Shown here: positions 8,901 through 16,413 of the stretch, piece after piece
How positions within the stretch are numbered: the first letter of the stretch is position 1
Layout of the letters: the number at the start of each line of letters is the position of its first letter
NCBI GenBank assembly: GCA_030745285.1
Contig: JASLOV010000125.1
Span: forward strand, 1 to 30,125
DNA length: 30,125 nucleotides
Direction: 5' to 3'
DNA from: Dehalococcoidia bacterium
GTDB lineage: Bacteria; Chloroflexota; Dehalococcoidia; UBA2979
The notes under the pieces: model-generated
The model's database searches: none
The model's input: the letters and a program-made list of their open reading frames with translations, nothing else
What the model was told of the DNA's origin: nothing
Position numbers and translations under genes: made by a program

Positions 8901-9090
8901 GATCGCGACTGACGTCGTCGGCCTCCTGCCGATCATGTGGAGTCAGGGCGCGGGCGCCGACGTCATGAAGCGGATCGCCACACCCCTCGTCGGAGGCGTC
9001 GTGACCTCTGGGATGACGGTGCTGCTGCTGTATCCGGTAGCCTACTACTTCTGGAAGAGCCGAGGGCTGCCGCGCTTGGCCGCCCGGTGA
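5977..9090 (+). CDS. cusA: CusA-like heavy-metal RND permease, Cu(I)/Ag(I) type
   Basis: A 1037-residue proton-driven RND permease. It aligns closely with my recollection of E. coli CusA (DALPDLSDVQVI near the N-terminus, GPDATGVGW, VQIGPEMRRG, GLLPIMW near the end). The three methionines of the CusA metal site are all present at the expected spacing of 50 and 49 residues: Met563 (LLYMPTTFPG), Met613 (APLSMIETT) and Met662 (RIDMLSTGIK). They correspond to Met573, Met623 and Met672 of E. coli CusA. This supports Cu(I)/Ag(I) rather than Zn/Co/Cd export. Asp403 in MVDAGIVMVENAHRR is the proton-relay aspartate of TM4. It is the last gene of the cusCBA-like set. No dedicated regulator (CusRS, CueR) is seen nearby. 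Confidence 0.95.
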   Translation: MLARIIDWSIGNRFLVLLTTAAIAGAGIFAVSRTPLDAIPDLSDVQVIIYTEYPGQAPRIVEDQITYPLTTQMLGVPFAEVVRGYSFFGFSFVYILFEDGTDLYWARSRVLEYLNSASSRLPSGVTPTLGPDATGVGWAFMYVLKSDRHDLSELRSMQDWYLKYELASVSGVSEIASVGGFVRQYQITLDPNRLRAYGISISQIRQAIQRSNNDVGGRLLEVAEQEFMIRGLGYFESVEDIQQVALGMDERGTPILLRDVARVQIGPEMRRGLADWDGEGEVVGGIVIVRYGADARQVIRDTKTKLEELQAGLPDGVEIEIAYDRSALIGRAVATLQEKLVQQVLIVGLVCFIFLAHFRSGLVAILTLPIGVLIAFVAIYLQGMSINIMSLGGIAVAIGTMVDAGIVMVENAHRRLSQESGQQPHWTIVAEACREVGPAVFLSLLVITVSFVPVFTLEAQEGRLFKPLAFTKTYAMAAAALLSITLVPVLVGCWVRGTLRPPDRNPVNRLLVAIYRPLLGGALRFRWALIPLALLGLALTAVPYGRLGSEFMPPLWEGDLLYMPTTFPGVSATKARELVQQTDRILKTFPEVEHVFGKAGRADTATDPAPLSMIETTVTLKPQSAWRPGMTPDRLVREMNEAIQVPGLTNAWTMPIKTRIDMLSTGIKTPVGVKIAGPDLRTLEDLGQQIEGVVSQVSGTLSVYAERVMGGSYLDFAIDRQAIARYGLTVADVQDVIQSAIGGTNVTTTVEGLERYPVNLRYSRELRDDLPALRSVLVATPSHQQIPLGQLADLQFVVGPPSIKTENARPNAWVFVDIQDVDVGTYVERARVAVAEQVPVPAGYSITWSGQYEYMQRAQERLLYVIPFTLLIIFVIIFINTKSLVETAIVLLGVPFAVTGAIWLLDALDYNTSVAVWVGVIALAGLYAETGMILLLYLDQSHDDYRDRGLLTDRGALIRAIYDGSVKRVRPILMTIATDVVGLLPIMWSQGAGADVMKRIATPLVGGVVTSGMTVLLLYPVAYYFWKSRGLPRLAAR

Positions 9091-9107
9091 ATCGCGCCGG
9101 GCCCGCG

Positions 9108-9120
9108 GGCGGGAACCGCC
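9108..9120 (+). other. Short GC hairpin after cusA
   Basis: GGCGG (9108-9112) pairs with CCGCC (9116-9120) around GAA, 17 bases after the cusA stop. No T-run follows, so it is at most a weak terminator. It occupies the place of a -35 box for the promoter at 9123. Confidence 0.25.
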
Positions 9121-9122
9121 GG

Positions 9123-9131
9123 TGCTATAAT
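9123..9131 (+). promoter_or_regulatory. Extended -10 promoter of the sulfatase-like gene
   Basis: TGCTATAAT is a perfect extended -10 element (TGn followed by consensus TATAAT at 9126-9131). The predicted start site near 9138 gives a leader of about 18 bases before the ATG at 9156. There is no -35 box, consistent with extended -10 promoters that do not need one. Confidence 0.65.
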
Positions 9132-9155
9132 GCCCGGACGTAACTCCTTCCAGTA

Positions 9156-11462
9156 ATGAGGTTTCCCCTCGTCGCCCCCGTTCTGCCTTGTCAGGTCCTC
9201 TCGCGCCTCTCGACCGCCGCCTGTGCGCTCACCGTGACTGCCTGCTCGCTGGGAGCGCCAGACCCGATCGTCTACGACTTCGTCGAGCGGCGGCCGTTCT
9301 CGCAACCCCTCGTCGAGCGCGAGGTCATCGACATCGGGACTCCAGACGCGCGCCCGCTGCTCGTTGAGGGCTGGCACGACCATGACGAACGCTGGGCTCG
9401 GCGGACGCCGTTCGTCTGGGGCGTCGGCGATCAATCGGTCATCGAGCTGCCACTGGTGGCCCGCCGTCCGCTGACACTCGTCCTCCGCGGCCGGCCGATG
9501 CCCGCCTCGCAGCTCGATCCCGACGCCGGCGCGCCGGCGCAGGTCGTGACGATCGTCGTCAACGGCTGGATCGCTGGGAACGTGTCGCTGGAGGAGGGGT
9601 TCCAGAGCTACAGGCTCGACGTGCCCGAGACGATGCTGCGCGTCGGGCACAACCGAGTCGAGCTGAGGTATCTCTTCAACCCCCGCACGGCCGGCTACCT
9701 GGCGAATCCGAGAGATTCGGTCCGGCGCGCCGTGGCGTGGGCGAGGGTGCGTCTCGAAGACCCGCGACCGCCGGCGCCGGCCGCCGAGCCCATCGCCGAT
9801 GGGCTTCGGATCCCGTTCGGCACCGGCGTGGAATACGTCATGACCCCGCCGCCGGGGAGCGTGCTGTCGGCCGACGCGCTGAGCGTCTGGGGCGACGCGA
9901 CGGCGGGTCACCTGGAAGTGCGTGTGGCAACCGACGACGCCGAAAGGGAGGTCTTCGAGTTGCGGTCGGGCGGCTGGCGCGGCCCCACCCCGATTCCGCT
10001 GCCCGATCTCGACCCGCTGGACCCGGTTCGCATCACCCTGCTCGCCCGCGCCGAGGGAGGTGAGAGCGATGGCGGCATCGAGCTGACGCGGCCGGTGCTC
10101 AGGGCCGCCCCCGAGCCGACAGCGCCAGTATTGCCGCCGGAGGCGGACGCGCGACTGAGCGCGTTGCGCGAAGCCGGCCGCGGCCGGCCGCCCGTGTTGA
10201 TCTATCTGATCGACACGCTGCGGGCCGACCACCTGGGCAGCTACGGCTACCACCTGGACACCTCCCCCAACCTGGACGCCTTCGCGGACGACGCCGTCCG
10301 CTTCAGCCGGTCGACCGCGCAGTCGGGATGGACCCGGACCTCGGTCGCGTCGATCTTCACGGGCCTGCATCCGCGCTCGCACGACGTCAACGACCGCGAG
10401 GACATGATGTCGTCGAGCGCCGTGACGCTGGCCACGGTGCTGCGGGCCAACGGATACGACACTACCGGCTTCATCACCAACGGCAATGTCGCCGCAACCT
10501 TCGGGCTCGACCACGGGTTCGACACCTACGTCTATCTGCGCGAGCGCAAGACCGATGAGATTCACGTGCAGTCGGACGAGCTGAACGAACGCGCCCTGGG
10601 CTGGTTGGAAGCGCGCGACGTCGATCGGCCGTTCTTTCTCTACCTGCACAGCGTCGATCCCCACGACCCCTACACGCCGCGCAGCCCGTTCCGGGAGCGC
10701 TTCATCGAAACCCAGCAGTTTCCCGAGCTCGCCACGCTCAGAAACCTGTTCCGAACGCCGGCGGCCGACCGCGACGTGCCGGCGCTCAGTCAGGAGCTGA
10801 CGGCGCTCTACGACGCCGAGATCGCGTTCAACGATCATCACTTCGGCGAGCTGATCCGTTGGCTGAAGGCCAACGCCCTCTACGAGCAGACCCTGCTCCT
10901 CGTCATGTCGGATCACGGCGAGGCGTTCTACGAGCACGGCCGCTGGGGACACGGCAATTCCCTCTATCAGGAGTTGATCTCGGTGCCGCTCCTCGTGAAA
11001 CTGCCGGGCCAGGTTGGCGCGGGACTCGTCATCGACGAACCGGCGCAGCACGTCGATGCGATGCCGACGATTCTGGATCTGCTCGACATCCCGATCCCCG
11101 ACGCGGTGCAAGGCCGAAGCCTGCTGCCGGCGGTCGCGTCCGGGCAGGTCGACCCGACGACCCAGACGACGGCCTACCTGCAACTCGACACCCGGCACCT
11201 GGAAAGCGTGCAGACGATCCGCCGGAAGCTGATCCGGCATCCGATGAGCGATCGGACCGGGGGCCGCGTCGAACTCTACGATCTGGTCGACGATCCGTTC
11301 GAACTCCAAGACCTGGCGGGCACGCGCGCGGTGGCCCGGCGTCACCTGATGGTCGAATTGATGGAGGCGGCGCTGGCGCGCCCGACACTCCTCGAGACCA
11401 GCGAAGCCGTGATCGACGCCGAACTCGAAGACCGCCTCCGCGCGCTCGGCTACGTCAGATGA
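9156..11462 (+). CDS. Sulfatase-fold lipoprotein (alkaline phosphatase superfamily), Thr nucleophile
   Basis: A 768-residue protein. The signal peptide ends in Val-Thr-Ala-Cys, a good lipobox with Cys30 as the lipidated residue. Residues about 40-340 form a beta-rich region resembling a carbohydrate-binding jelly roll (LVLRGRPM, VVNGWIAGNVSL). The catalytic domain starts near 345: VLIYLIDTLRADHLGSYGY contains the first metal-binding Asp (Asp353), and SDHGEAFYEHGRWGHG (Asp586, His587) the later metal ligands. Formylglycine sulfatases have CxPSR at the nucleophile. Here the aligned stretch is SGWTRTSVASIFTG, with Thr393 at the Cys position. A Thr nucleophile points to a phosphodiesterase, phosphotransferase or similar hydrolase. 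The substrate is unknown. The antiporter gene follows after 30 bases. Confidence 0.85.
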   Translation: MRFPLVAPVLPCQVLSRLSTAACALTVTACSLGAPDPIVYDFVERRPFSQPLVEREVIDIGTPDARPLLVEGWHDHDERWARRTPFVWGVGDQSVIELPLVARRPLTLVLRGRPMPASQLDPDAGAPAQVVTIVVNGWIAGNVSLEEGFQSYRLDVPETMLRVGHNRVELRYLFNPRTAGYLANPRDSVRRAVAWARVRLEDPRPPAPAAEPIADGLRIPFGTGVEYVMTPPPGSVLSADALSVWGDATAGHLEVRVATDDAEREVFELRSGGWRGPTPIPLPDLDPLDPVRITLLARAEGGESDGGIELTRPVLRAAPEPTAPVLPPEADARLSALREAGRGRPPVLIYLIDTLRADHLGSYGYHLDTSPNLDAFADDAVRFSRSTAQSGWTRTSVASIFTGLHPRSHDVNDREDMMSSSAVTLATVLRANGYDTTGFITNGNVAATFGLDHGFDTYVYLRERKTDEIHVQSDELNERALGWLEARDVDRPFFLYLHSVDPHDPYTPRSPFRERFIETQQFPELATLRNLFRTPAADRDVPALSQELTALYDAEIAFNDHHFGELIRWLKANALYEQTLLLVMSDHGEAFYEHGRWGHGNSLYQELISVPLLVKLPGQVGAGLVIDEPAQHVDAMPTILDLLDIPIPDAVQGRSLLPAVASGQVDPTTQTTAYLQLDTRHLESVQTIRRKLIRHPMSDRTGGRVELYDLVDDPFELQDLAGTRAVARRHLMVELMEAALARPTLLETSEAVIDAELEDRLRALGYVR

Positions 11463-11492
11463 GCGCGCGTCCGGTGGTCCGCTGACATTCCC

Positions 11493-13397
11493 GTGGCACT
11501 CGAACATCCGAGCCTGACCGTCGCCATCGCGCTCGCCGCGGGCGTGGTGGCGCAGTCGGTTTCCAAGCAGGTCAAGCTGCCCGGAATCATTGCGTTGCTG
11601 GCGGTCGGTGCGGCGCTCGGGCCGGAGGGCCTCGGCTGGGTGCAGCCCGCGAGCCTGGGCGATGGACTGTTCATCCTGGTCGAGCTGGGGGTGGCGGTCA
11701 TCCTCTTCGAGGGCGGCCTCAACCTCGAGTGGTCGCGGCTCCGGCGGGAGGAGGCCGCAATCCGCCGGTTGATCACGATCGCCGCCCTCGTCACCTTCGC
11801 CGGCGCCACCGGCGCGGCCCGCGTGGCGCTAGGCTGGGACTGGGATCTCTCGGCGCTCTTCGGCAGCCTCGTCGTCGTGACCGGGCCGACCGTGGTGACC
11901 CCGCTGCTGCGCGACATGCGGCTCAAGCCTCGGCTGCAGACGGTGCTCGAGGCCGAGGGCGTGTTCATCGACGCCATCGGCGCGTTGCTCGCCGCGCTGG
12001 TCCTGCAGGTCGTCCTGCTGCCCGAAGCGTCGGCCGTCGCCGGCGAACTGGGACATGTCGCATCGAGTGTCGGGCTCGGACTGGCGGCCGGCCTGGCCAT
12101 GGGCGGGCTGATCGGGTGGTCGCTGCGCACCGGATGGTTCGTGGCCAACCGCTACGAAACCGTGTTCACGCTCGCGTTCGTCATCCTGTTGTTCGAAGCC
12201 TGCAACGCATTCATCGAACAGAGCGGCATCCTCGCCGTGATCGTGGCCGGCATCGTCGTCGGCAACATCGACACGCCCGTCGATCGCGATCTGAAGGAGT
12301 TCAAGGATCGGCTAACGGTCCTGCTCGTCGGACTGCTGTTCGTGCTGCTCGCAGCCGATATCGCGCTGGACGATGTCTGGGCGCTGGGCTGGGCCGGCCT
12401 GACCGTCGTGGCGATTCTCGCGTTTGCCATCCGGCCGGCCTCGGTCTGGGTCGCCACGGGAGGTGCCGGCCTGGCGCCGCGCGAACGGCTCTTCATCGGA
12501 TTGGTCGGTCCCCGCGGCATCGTCGCTGCCGCGATCGCGTCGATCACCGCCATCGCGCTCGACGCCCAGGGCATGGACGGCGGCAGCGCGCTGCGCGCGA
12601 TGGTCTTTCTGACGATTGCCGGCACGGTCGTGCAGGCCGGTGTCATGGCCCGGCCGGTCGCTTCCCTGCTGGGACTGCGCCAGCCGACGCGCGACCGGTT
12701 CGCCATCCTCGGGGCGCAGGGGCTGGGCCTTGCGCTGGCCGAGGAACTGCGCCGGGCGGGACGCGCCGTCGTCTTCCTCGACGCAGACCCGCGCCATTGC
12801 CGGCAGGCCGAGGAAGCCGGGTTTCCGGTCGTGTTCGGAGATGCGCTCGAGGAACGGACGCTGCTGCGCGCGCAGGTCGATCTGATCGGCACCGCCGTCG
12901 GCCTGACCGCGAACGAACACCTGAACCGGCTGTTCGTGCGCCAGGCGCTGCTGACGCACGGGGTGCCGCGAGCGCTCCTGGCGCTGGCCTCGGCCGAGGC
13001 ACGGGAGGTGCCGGAACCGCTGCAGGCTCTGGACGTCGACCTGCTCTTTGAAGCCGCCCACGACGTCGAGCGATGGGACGTGCGGTGGCGCCACGACGAG
13101 GTCGTCGTCGAGCACCTGGCGTTCACGCCGCCCGTCCCCTCCCCTGACGCAGCGGCGGAGGCGGGCGCCGAGTCTGACCCGGACTGGACGGTGACGCGCG
13201 GGCGGTCGCATCACGAGCGCTTCGTCATGCTCGCCGTGACGCGCGACGACACGATCATCCCCATGACCGGAGGGTTCTCGCCCGAACCCGATGATGTGGC
13301 CGCCGTCGCTGTCTATATTCCCGAACGGGACGAGGCACTCCGCGCACTGGGCGCGGCCGGCTGGCAGCTTCGGCCGGCCGAGGGCGGCGAGGGATAG
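11493..13397 (+). CDS. CPA1-family cation:proton antiporter with C-terminal RCK/TrkA-N-like domain
   Basis: A 634-residue protein starting at GTG 11493 (no clear ribosome-binding site). Residues 1-400 hold about a dozen membrane segments of the NhaP-type fold, with VVVTGPTVVTPLL (127-139) and EAEGVFIDAIGALL (153-166). Classical NhaP proteins have Asn-Asp where this has Ile160?-Asp-type residues (FID), a form seen in a related CPA1 subgroup. From about residue 400 a Rossmann-like regulator follows: FAILGAQGLGLALAEELRRA (degenerate GxGxxG) and FLDADP with an acidic end of the second strand. This is typical of RCK/TrkA-N domains that bind nucleotides. The last 130 residues are charged and unassigned. 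The substrate is probably Na+ or K+; sequence alone cannot decide. Confidence 0.88.
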   Translation: MALEHPSLTVAIALAAGVVAQSVSKQVKLPGIIALLAVGAALGPEGLGWVQPASLGDGLFILVELGVAVILFEGGLNLEWSRLRREEAAIRRLITIAALVTFAGATGAARVALGWDWDLSALFGSLVVVTGPTVVTPLLRDMRLKPRLQTVLEAEGVFIDAIGALLAALVLQVVLLPEASAVAGELGHVASSVGLGLAAGLAMGGLIGWSLRTGWFVANRYETVFTLAFVILLFEACNAFIEQSGILAVIVAGIVVGNIDTPVDRDLKEFKDRLTVLLVGLLFVLLAADIALDDVWALGWAGLTVVAILAFAIRPASVWVATGGAGLAPRERLFIGLVGPRGIVAAAIASITAIALDAQGMDGGSALRAMVFLTIAGTVVQAGVMARPVASLLGLRQPTRDRFAILGAQGLGLALAEELRRAGRAVVFLDADPRHCRQAEEAGFPVVFGDALEERTLLRAQVDLIGTAVGLTANEHLNRLFVRQALLTHGVPRALLALASAEAREVPEPLQALDVDLLFEAAHDVERWDVRWRHDEVVVEHLAFTPPVPSPDAAAEAGAESDPDWTVTRGRSHHERFVMLAVTRDDTIIPMTGGFSPEPDDVAAVAVYIPERDEALRALGAAGWQLRPAEGGEG

Positions 13398-13707
13398 CTC
13401 AAGTCAATTCCAGCGCGATCCATGGTCCCCGCGGGTGGCGCCGGACCGGGGCCCCCCGCTGGCGCGGAGGCCGAGGCCAGAGGCCTGGCGCGGGGCGAGG
13501 GCGCGCCGGGCTCAGACAGTCCTCGCACGCCGACGGCAGGAACGACGTCCAGGATGGTGGAGGTACCAGGGGCCGTCGACGCGCTGTGGAACTCGCCGGC
13601 GACCCTCATCCCCGGCGCCAGCCTCCAAGGCCGACGGCCGCAGGGCGAGCACCAGTGGGGGAAGGCCGGCGACAGGACCCGCGGAGTTCAGGCCGCTTCG
13701 CCAACTC
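13398..13707. other. 310-bp gap without a recognised gene
   Basis: Very GC-rich sequence between the antiporter stop and the convergent cytochrome gene. Short open frames exist on both strands, but their translations are rich in Pro, Ala, Gly and Arg, lack recognisable motifs and look like chance frames. A hairpin lies at 13438-13465. No tRNA, promoter of good quality or T-rich terminator was seen. A degraded gene or repeat copy cannot be excluded. Confidence 0.5.
13438..13465. other. GC-rich hairpin after the antiporter gene
   Basis: GCGCC (13438-13442) pairs with GGCGC (13461-13465), and inside it GGGG (13448-13451) pairs with CCCC (13454-13457). It starts 41 bases after the antiporter stop codon. 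It lacks a T-run, so it could act only as a weak or factor-assisted end signal. Confidence 0.3.
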
Positions 13708-14946
13708 CTAGGGCGCGACGCGCCAGGGTGAGACGTTCGGCCACTCCCGCAGCGCATCGGTGGCCCAGGCCGTCGTCTCGTCCGCGTGGCACGTCGTGCA
13801 CGGGTTCGGCACGGCGTACTGGTCGGTCATCGTCGGAGTGATGAACCGGAAGGTGTGGCTGCGGACGCTGACGTCCCCGACCGTGCGGGCGATCTGCGGC
13901 ATGTGACAGGCCACGCACCGGCTGCCGGCACTCTCGGGCGCGTGCTGCGTATGTTCGGCCAGCGCGCCGCGCGGACCGAGCGGGCTGCTCGGCTGGTGGC
14001 ACTGGGTGCAGACCGCGTTGCCCGGCCGAATCAGATCCGCGGCGTGGTCGGTCCCGTGCACGTCGTGACACGAACTACAGCGCACGCCCTTCCGATACAT
14101 CAGGCTCGTCACGAAGTCGTTGCCCTGCATCCGATTCTTGTGCGCCGAACCCTCGGGCCAGTGCGTGAAGCTCTCCTCGCCGAGATGGTGCTCTTCGAGC
14201 ATCCAGCGATCCGCGAGCCGGTCGCCGGGGAGATACCCAACCGGCCAGTCGTAGTACTGCCCCGCGATCGGATTCTCGCGTGGCTGTCCCTGTGAATGAC
14301 ACTGGATGCAGATGTCGTTCGCACGCACGTCGTCCAGCCGCGCCGGGTTGACGATGTCGGAGGGCGCGAGCGACGCGGTGTGGGCGCTGCCCGGTCCGTG
14401 GCACTTCTCGCAGCCAACGTTCCATTCGGTGGGCGTCTTCGTCTCGATCTCGTAGTTCGTCGAGTGGCAGCCGTCGCAGAGCGGTCCGGTCGGGCGCGCC
14501 ATCTGGTCGGCCGGGTAGACGGATGCCCACCAGTCGGTGCCTTCCCGAACGTAGTAGCGACGCCAGACACGGTTCGCGACGTCCCACTGCGCCGGAAAGA
14601 CGTAGTAGTCGTCGCCGATCCGAGTGAAGTAGCGCTGCTTCCACTTGCTCCCGTAAGTGAAATCGACATCCTCGGGGGCGAAGGTGACCAGATCGTTTGG
14701 CGTCGAGAAGTCGCCGAGGATGACCGACGGCTCGGCCCGCGGGTCCTGCAGGACCTTCGCCATGAGCGTCTGCTGCCAGCGCTCGTGGATCCCCGGGTGG
14801 CACGCCGCGCACGTTTCGGACCCGACGAACTCGCCTAGCGTCTGCGCCCCCACGGTCGTCGGCCCCACGGCGAGACCGCAAGCCACGACCCCGAGGGTCA
14901 TGCTGGCAAGAAAGGCTCGTGTCAGGCCTGTCGACTCGACTTCCAT
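13708..14946 (-). CDS. Octaheme c-type cytochrome, cytochrome c554-like
   Basis: A 412-residue secreted protein. The signal peptide covers about 1-34 (FLASMTLGVVACGLAVG, then VGAQ). Eight CxxCH heme-binding motifs are present: CAACH 46-50, CDGCH 157-161, CEKCH 179-183, CIQCH 213-217, CSSCH 290-294, CTQCH 313-317, CVACH 344-348 and CTTCH 383-387. The first motif followed by HPGIHERWQQT, and the CDGCHSTNY...CEKCHGPGSAH block, are typical of the cytochrome c554-type multiheme family. In related proteins these often precede TPR repeats, which are absent here. It probably transfers electrons in the periplasm; the partner is unknown. ATG 14946 was chosen because it starts the signal peptide. The gene is divergent from 14972, with 25 bases between. 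Confidence 0.9.
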   Translation of the reverse strand: MEVESTGLTRAFLASMTLGVVACGLAVGPTTVGAQTLGEFVGSETCAACHPGIHERWQQTLMAKVLQDPRAEPSVILGDFSTPNDLVTFAPEDVDFTYGSKWKQRYFTRIGDDYYVFPAQWDVANRVWRRYYVREGTDWWASVYPADQMARPTGPLCDGCHSTNYEIETKTPTEWNVGCEKCHGPGSAHTASLAPSDIVNPARLDDVRANDICIQCHSQGQPRENPIAGQYYDWPVGYLPGDRLADRWMLEEHHLGEESFTHWPEGSAHKNRMQGNDFVTSLMYRKGVRCSSCHDVHGTDHAADLIRPGNAVCTQCHQPSSPLGPRGALAEHTQHAPESAGSRCVACHMPQIARTVGDVSVRSHTFRFITPTMTDQYAVPNPCTTCHADETTAWATDALREWPNVSPWRVAP

Positions 14947-14956
14947 CGTGTTGCGG

Positions 14957-14967
14957 CTATCGTATAG
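14957..14967. promoter_or_regulatory. Palindromic element between two divergent genes
   Basis: CTATCGTATAG is a perfect 4-bp inverted repeat around CGT, placed within the 25-bp gap between the cytochrome start (14946) and the secreted protein start (14972). It offers weak -10-like hexamers on both strands: TATCGT on plus and TACGAT on minus, each 4/6. It may be a shared promoter or an operator. The short gap leaves no room for normal leaders from here. Confidence 0.3.
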
Positions 14968-14971
14968 GAAG

Positions 14972-15730
14972 ATGCGTTCGCTTTCGAAACGTCCCAGGGC
15001 CGCGGCCGTCACGGCGCTCTGCGCCGCATTGCTCGCGTTTCCCACCAACGCGCGGGCGACCGAACAGGACCAGGACGCAGAGCGCTGCTGGTTCCTCTGC
15101 GCGCCCGAGATCAAGATCGAACCGACGATGACCTTCGAGCCGATCTTCCGCCGGCCGGTCATTCAAGAGCTGGAGGATGGTGAGGTCGTCGCCGAAGGAC
15201 CGGCCGCCCGCGAAACGGTCTTCGAGTTGATCCTCGCGGTCGGCATCCCGACCACCGTCCCGCGGGTCGGGTTCACGTTCGAGACGATCTTCATCCCGTT
15301 CGGCGAGACGGACATGAACCCCTTCACGGGCGTGGCCGCGAGCCCGATAGGCCCCGCCTCGATCCGCAACAACGAAATCGAACTGGAGTTCGAGCTGAAC
15401 CTCGGTCTCATCGAACCGGAACAGACCAGCGGCTGGGTGGAGTCCCACTTCGACATCGTCGACAAGTTCAGCCCGGCTCAACGCCCGACCGACACCAGCG
15501 TGTACACCCACAAGCTGAACTTCGAGTGGGACACCGCGTTCCTCGTCTTCAATTGGCTACCGGACGAGCACTACCTGAAGGGTGTCGAGGTGGAAGGCTC
15601 ATTGGACTACGTGGCCACCGGCCTCGCACGGGCCGGCGACGTGATCGGGAACGAGCGCTTCGTGACCGACGACAGCCCCTGGTCGTTCTCGTTGGTGTTC
15701 ATCTTTCCGCTGGCCCCGCTGGCACCCTGA
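14972..15730 (+). CDS. Secreted protein of unknown function upstream of a CDF-like transporter
   Basis: A 252-residue protein with a signal peptide (about 1-28, basic start then AAAVTALCAALLAFPTNARA). The mature part begins with a Cys pair (ERCWFLCAP), followed by alternating strands rich in Glu, Phe, Val and Ile (FELILAVGIPTTVP, FTFETIFIPFGE, EIELEFELNLGLIE, SLVFIFPLAPLAP). This resembles a beta-barrel or beta-sandwich envelope protein, and the aromatic C-terminal stretch would fit an outer-membrane barrel. I recognise no family. ATG 14972 has AGGA four bases upstream; the longer frame from 14657 is antisense to the cytochrome gene and was rejected. The transporter start is 7-13 bases downstream, indicating one operon. 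Confidence 0.75.
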   Translation: MRSLSKRPRAAAVTALCAALLAFPTNARATEQDQDAERCWFLCAPEIKIEPTMTFEPIFRRPVIQELEDGEVVAEGPAARETVFELILAVGIPTTVPRVGFTFETIFIPFGETDMNPFTGVAASPIGPASIRNNEIELEFELNLGLIEPEQTSGWVESHFDIVDKFSPAQRPTDTSVYTHKLNFEWDTAFLVFNWLPDEHYLKGVEVEGSLDYVATGLARAGDVIGNERFVTDDSPWSFSLVFIFPLAPLAP

Positions 15731-15737
15731 GAGAAGC

Positions 15738-16379
15738 GTGACGATGGGCGGTCAGCCTGGTGATGGAGGCGAGCGTCACTGGACTTCCGTCGCCTTGGCG
15801 CTCGTCACCGGCACCCTGGCCTACAACGTCGTCGAGGCCGTGGTGGCGATCGGGGCCGGCACGGCAGCCGACAGCATCGCGCTGGTCGGTTTCGGCCTCG
15901 ACAGCATCATCGAGATGGGCGCCGCCACGCTGCTACTGTGGCGGCTGTCGGTCGAGCGCGGCGGCGCCGGCCCCGAGCGGATTGCACGGACCGAGGACCG
16001 CGCCCGACGGTTCGTCGGCATCACCTTTCTGCTACTGGCGATCTACGTCCTGGCGCAGGCCGGCTTGATGCTCTGGACACGAGAGGCGCCTGAAGAATCA
16101 ACGATCGGGATCCTGCTGGCCGGTGCCTCGCTCGTGATCATGCCATTGCTGTCCTGGGGCAAGCTTCGAGCGGCGCGCGAAATAGGAAGCGCGGCGCTGA
16201 GGGCCGAAGCCAAGGAAACCCTGGCGTGCGCCTACCTGTCGCTCACCCTGCTCGTCGGGCTCGGCGCGAATGCCGCCGCCGGCTGGTGGTGGGCCGACCC
16301 CGGCGCGGCCCTGCTGATGGTGCCCTGGCTCATCAGGGAGGGGTTGGAGGGGCTCGGCGGCGACCCGTGCGACGACTGA
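15738..16379 (+). CDS. Short CDF-like cation transporter lacking the cytoplasmic domain
   Basis: A 213-residue protein from GTG 15738; ATG 15744 is an equally possible start two codons later. It has six predicted membrane segments in the cation diffusion facilitator arrangement. Segment 2 carries SIALVGFGLDSIIEMGA, whose Asp-Ser-x-x-Glu resembles the metal-site helix. Segment 5 is preceded by EAKETLACAYLS and followed by WWADPGAALLMVPWLIREG, both characteristic of this family. Typical CDF proteins are about 300 residues with a C-terminal ferredoxin-like domain, whereas this one stops right after the sixth segment. The usual His/Asp metal quartet is reduced, so the substrate (Zn, Fe, Mn or another cation) is uncertain. 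It follows the secreted protein at 14972 closely. Confidence 0.8.
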   Translation: MTMGGQPGDGGERHWTSVALALVTGTLAYNVVEAVVAIGAGTAADSIALVGFGLDSIIEMGAATLLLWRLSVERGGAGPERIARTEDRARRFVGITFLLLAIYVLAQAGLMLWTREAPEESTIGILLAGASLVIMPLLSWGKLRAAREIGSAALRAEAKETLACAYLSLTLLVGLGANAAAGWWWADPGAALLMVPWLIREGLEGLGGDPCDD

Positions 16380-16413
16380 ATGGGTGGCTGCTGGTCCCGG
16401 CGCCCGATCCAAA

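Noticed and set aside
10322..10363. Formylglycine sulfatase active site
   Set aside because: The Cys/Ser of CxPSR is replaced by Thr393, so a formylglycine-dependent sulfatase was not called.
9045..11507. An 820-codon open frame on the minus strand
   Set aside because: It lies fully antisense to the sulfatase-like gene, which has a lipobox, metal ligands and a promoter. The antisense product is rich in Arg, Val, Asp and His without motifs, typical of shadow frames in GC-rich DNA.
11729..13051. A 440-codon plus-strand frame inside the antiporter gene
   Set aside because: It is Arg/Gly/Ala-rich and out of frame with the conserved membrane segments and Rossmann motif of the antiporter.
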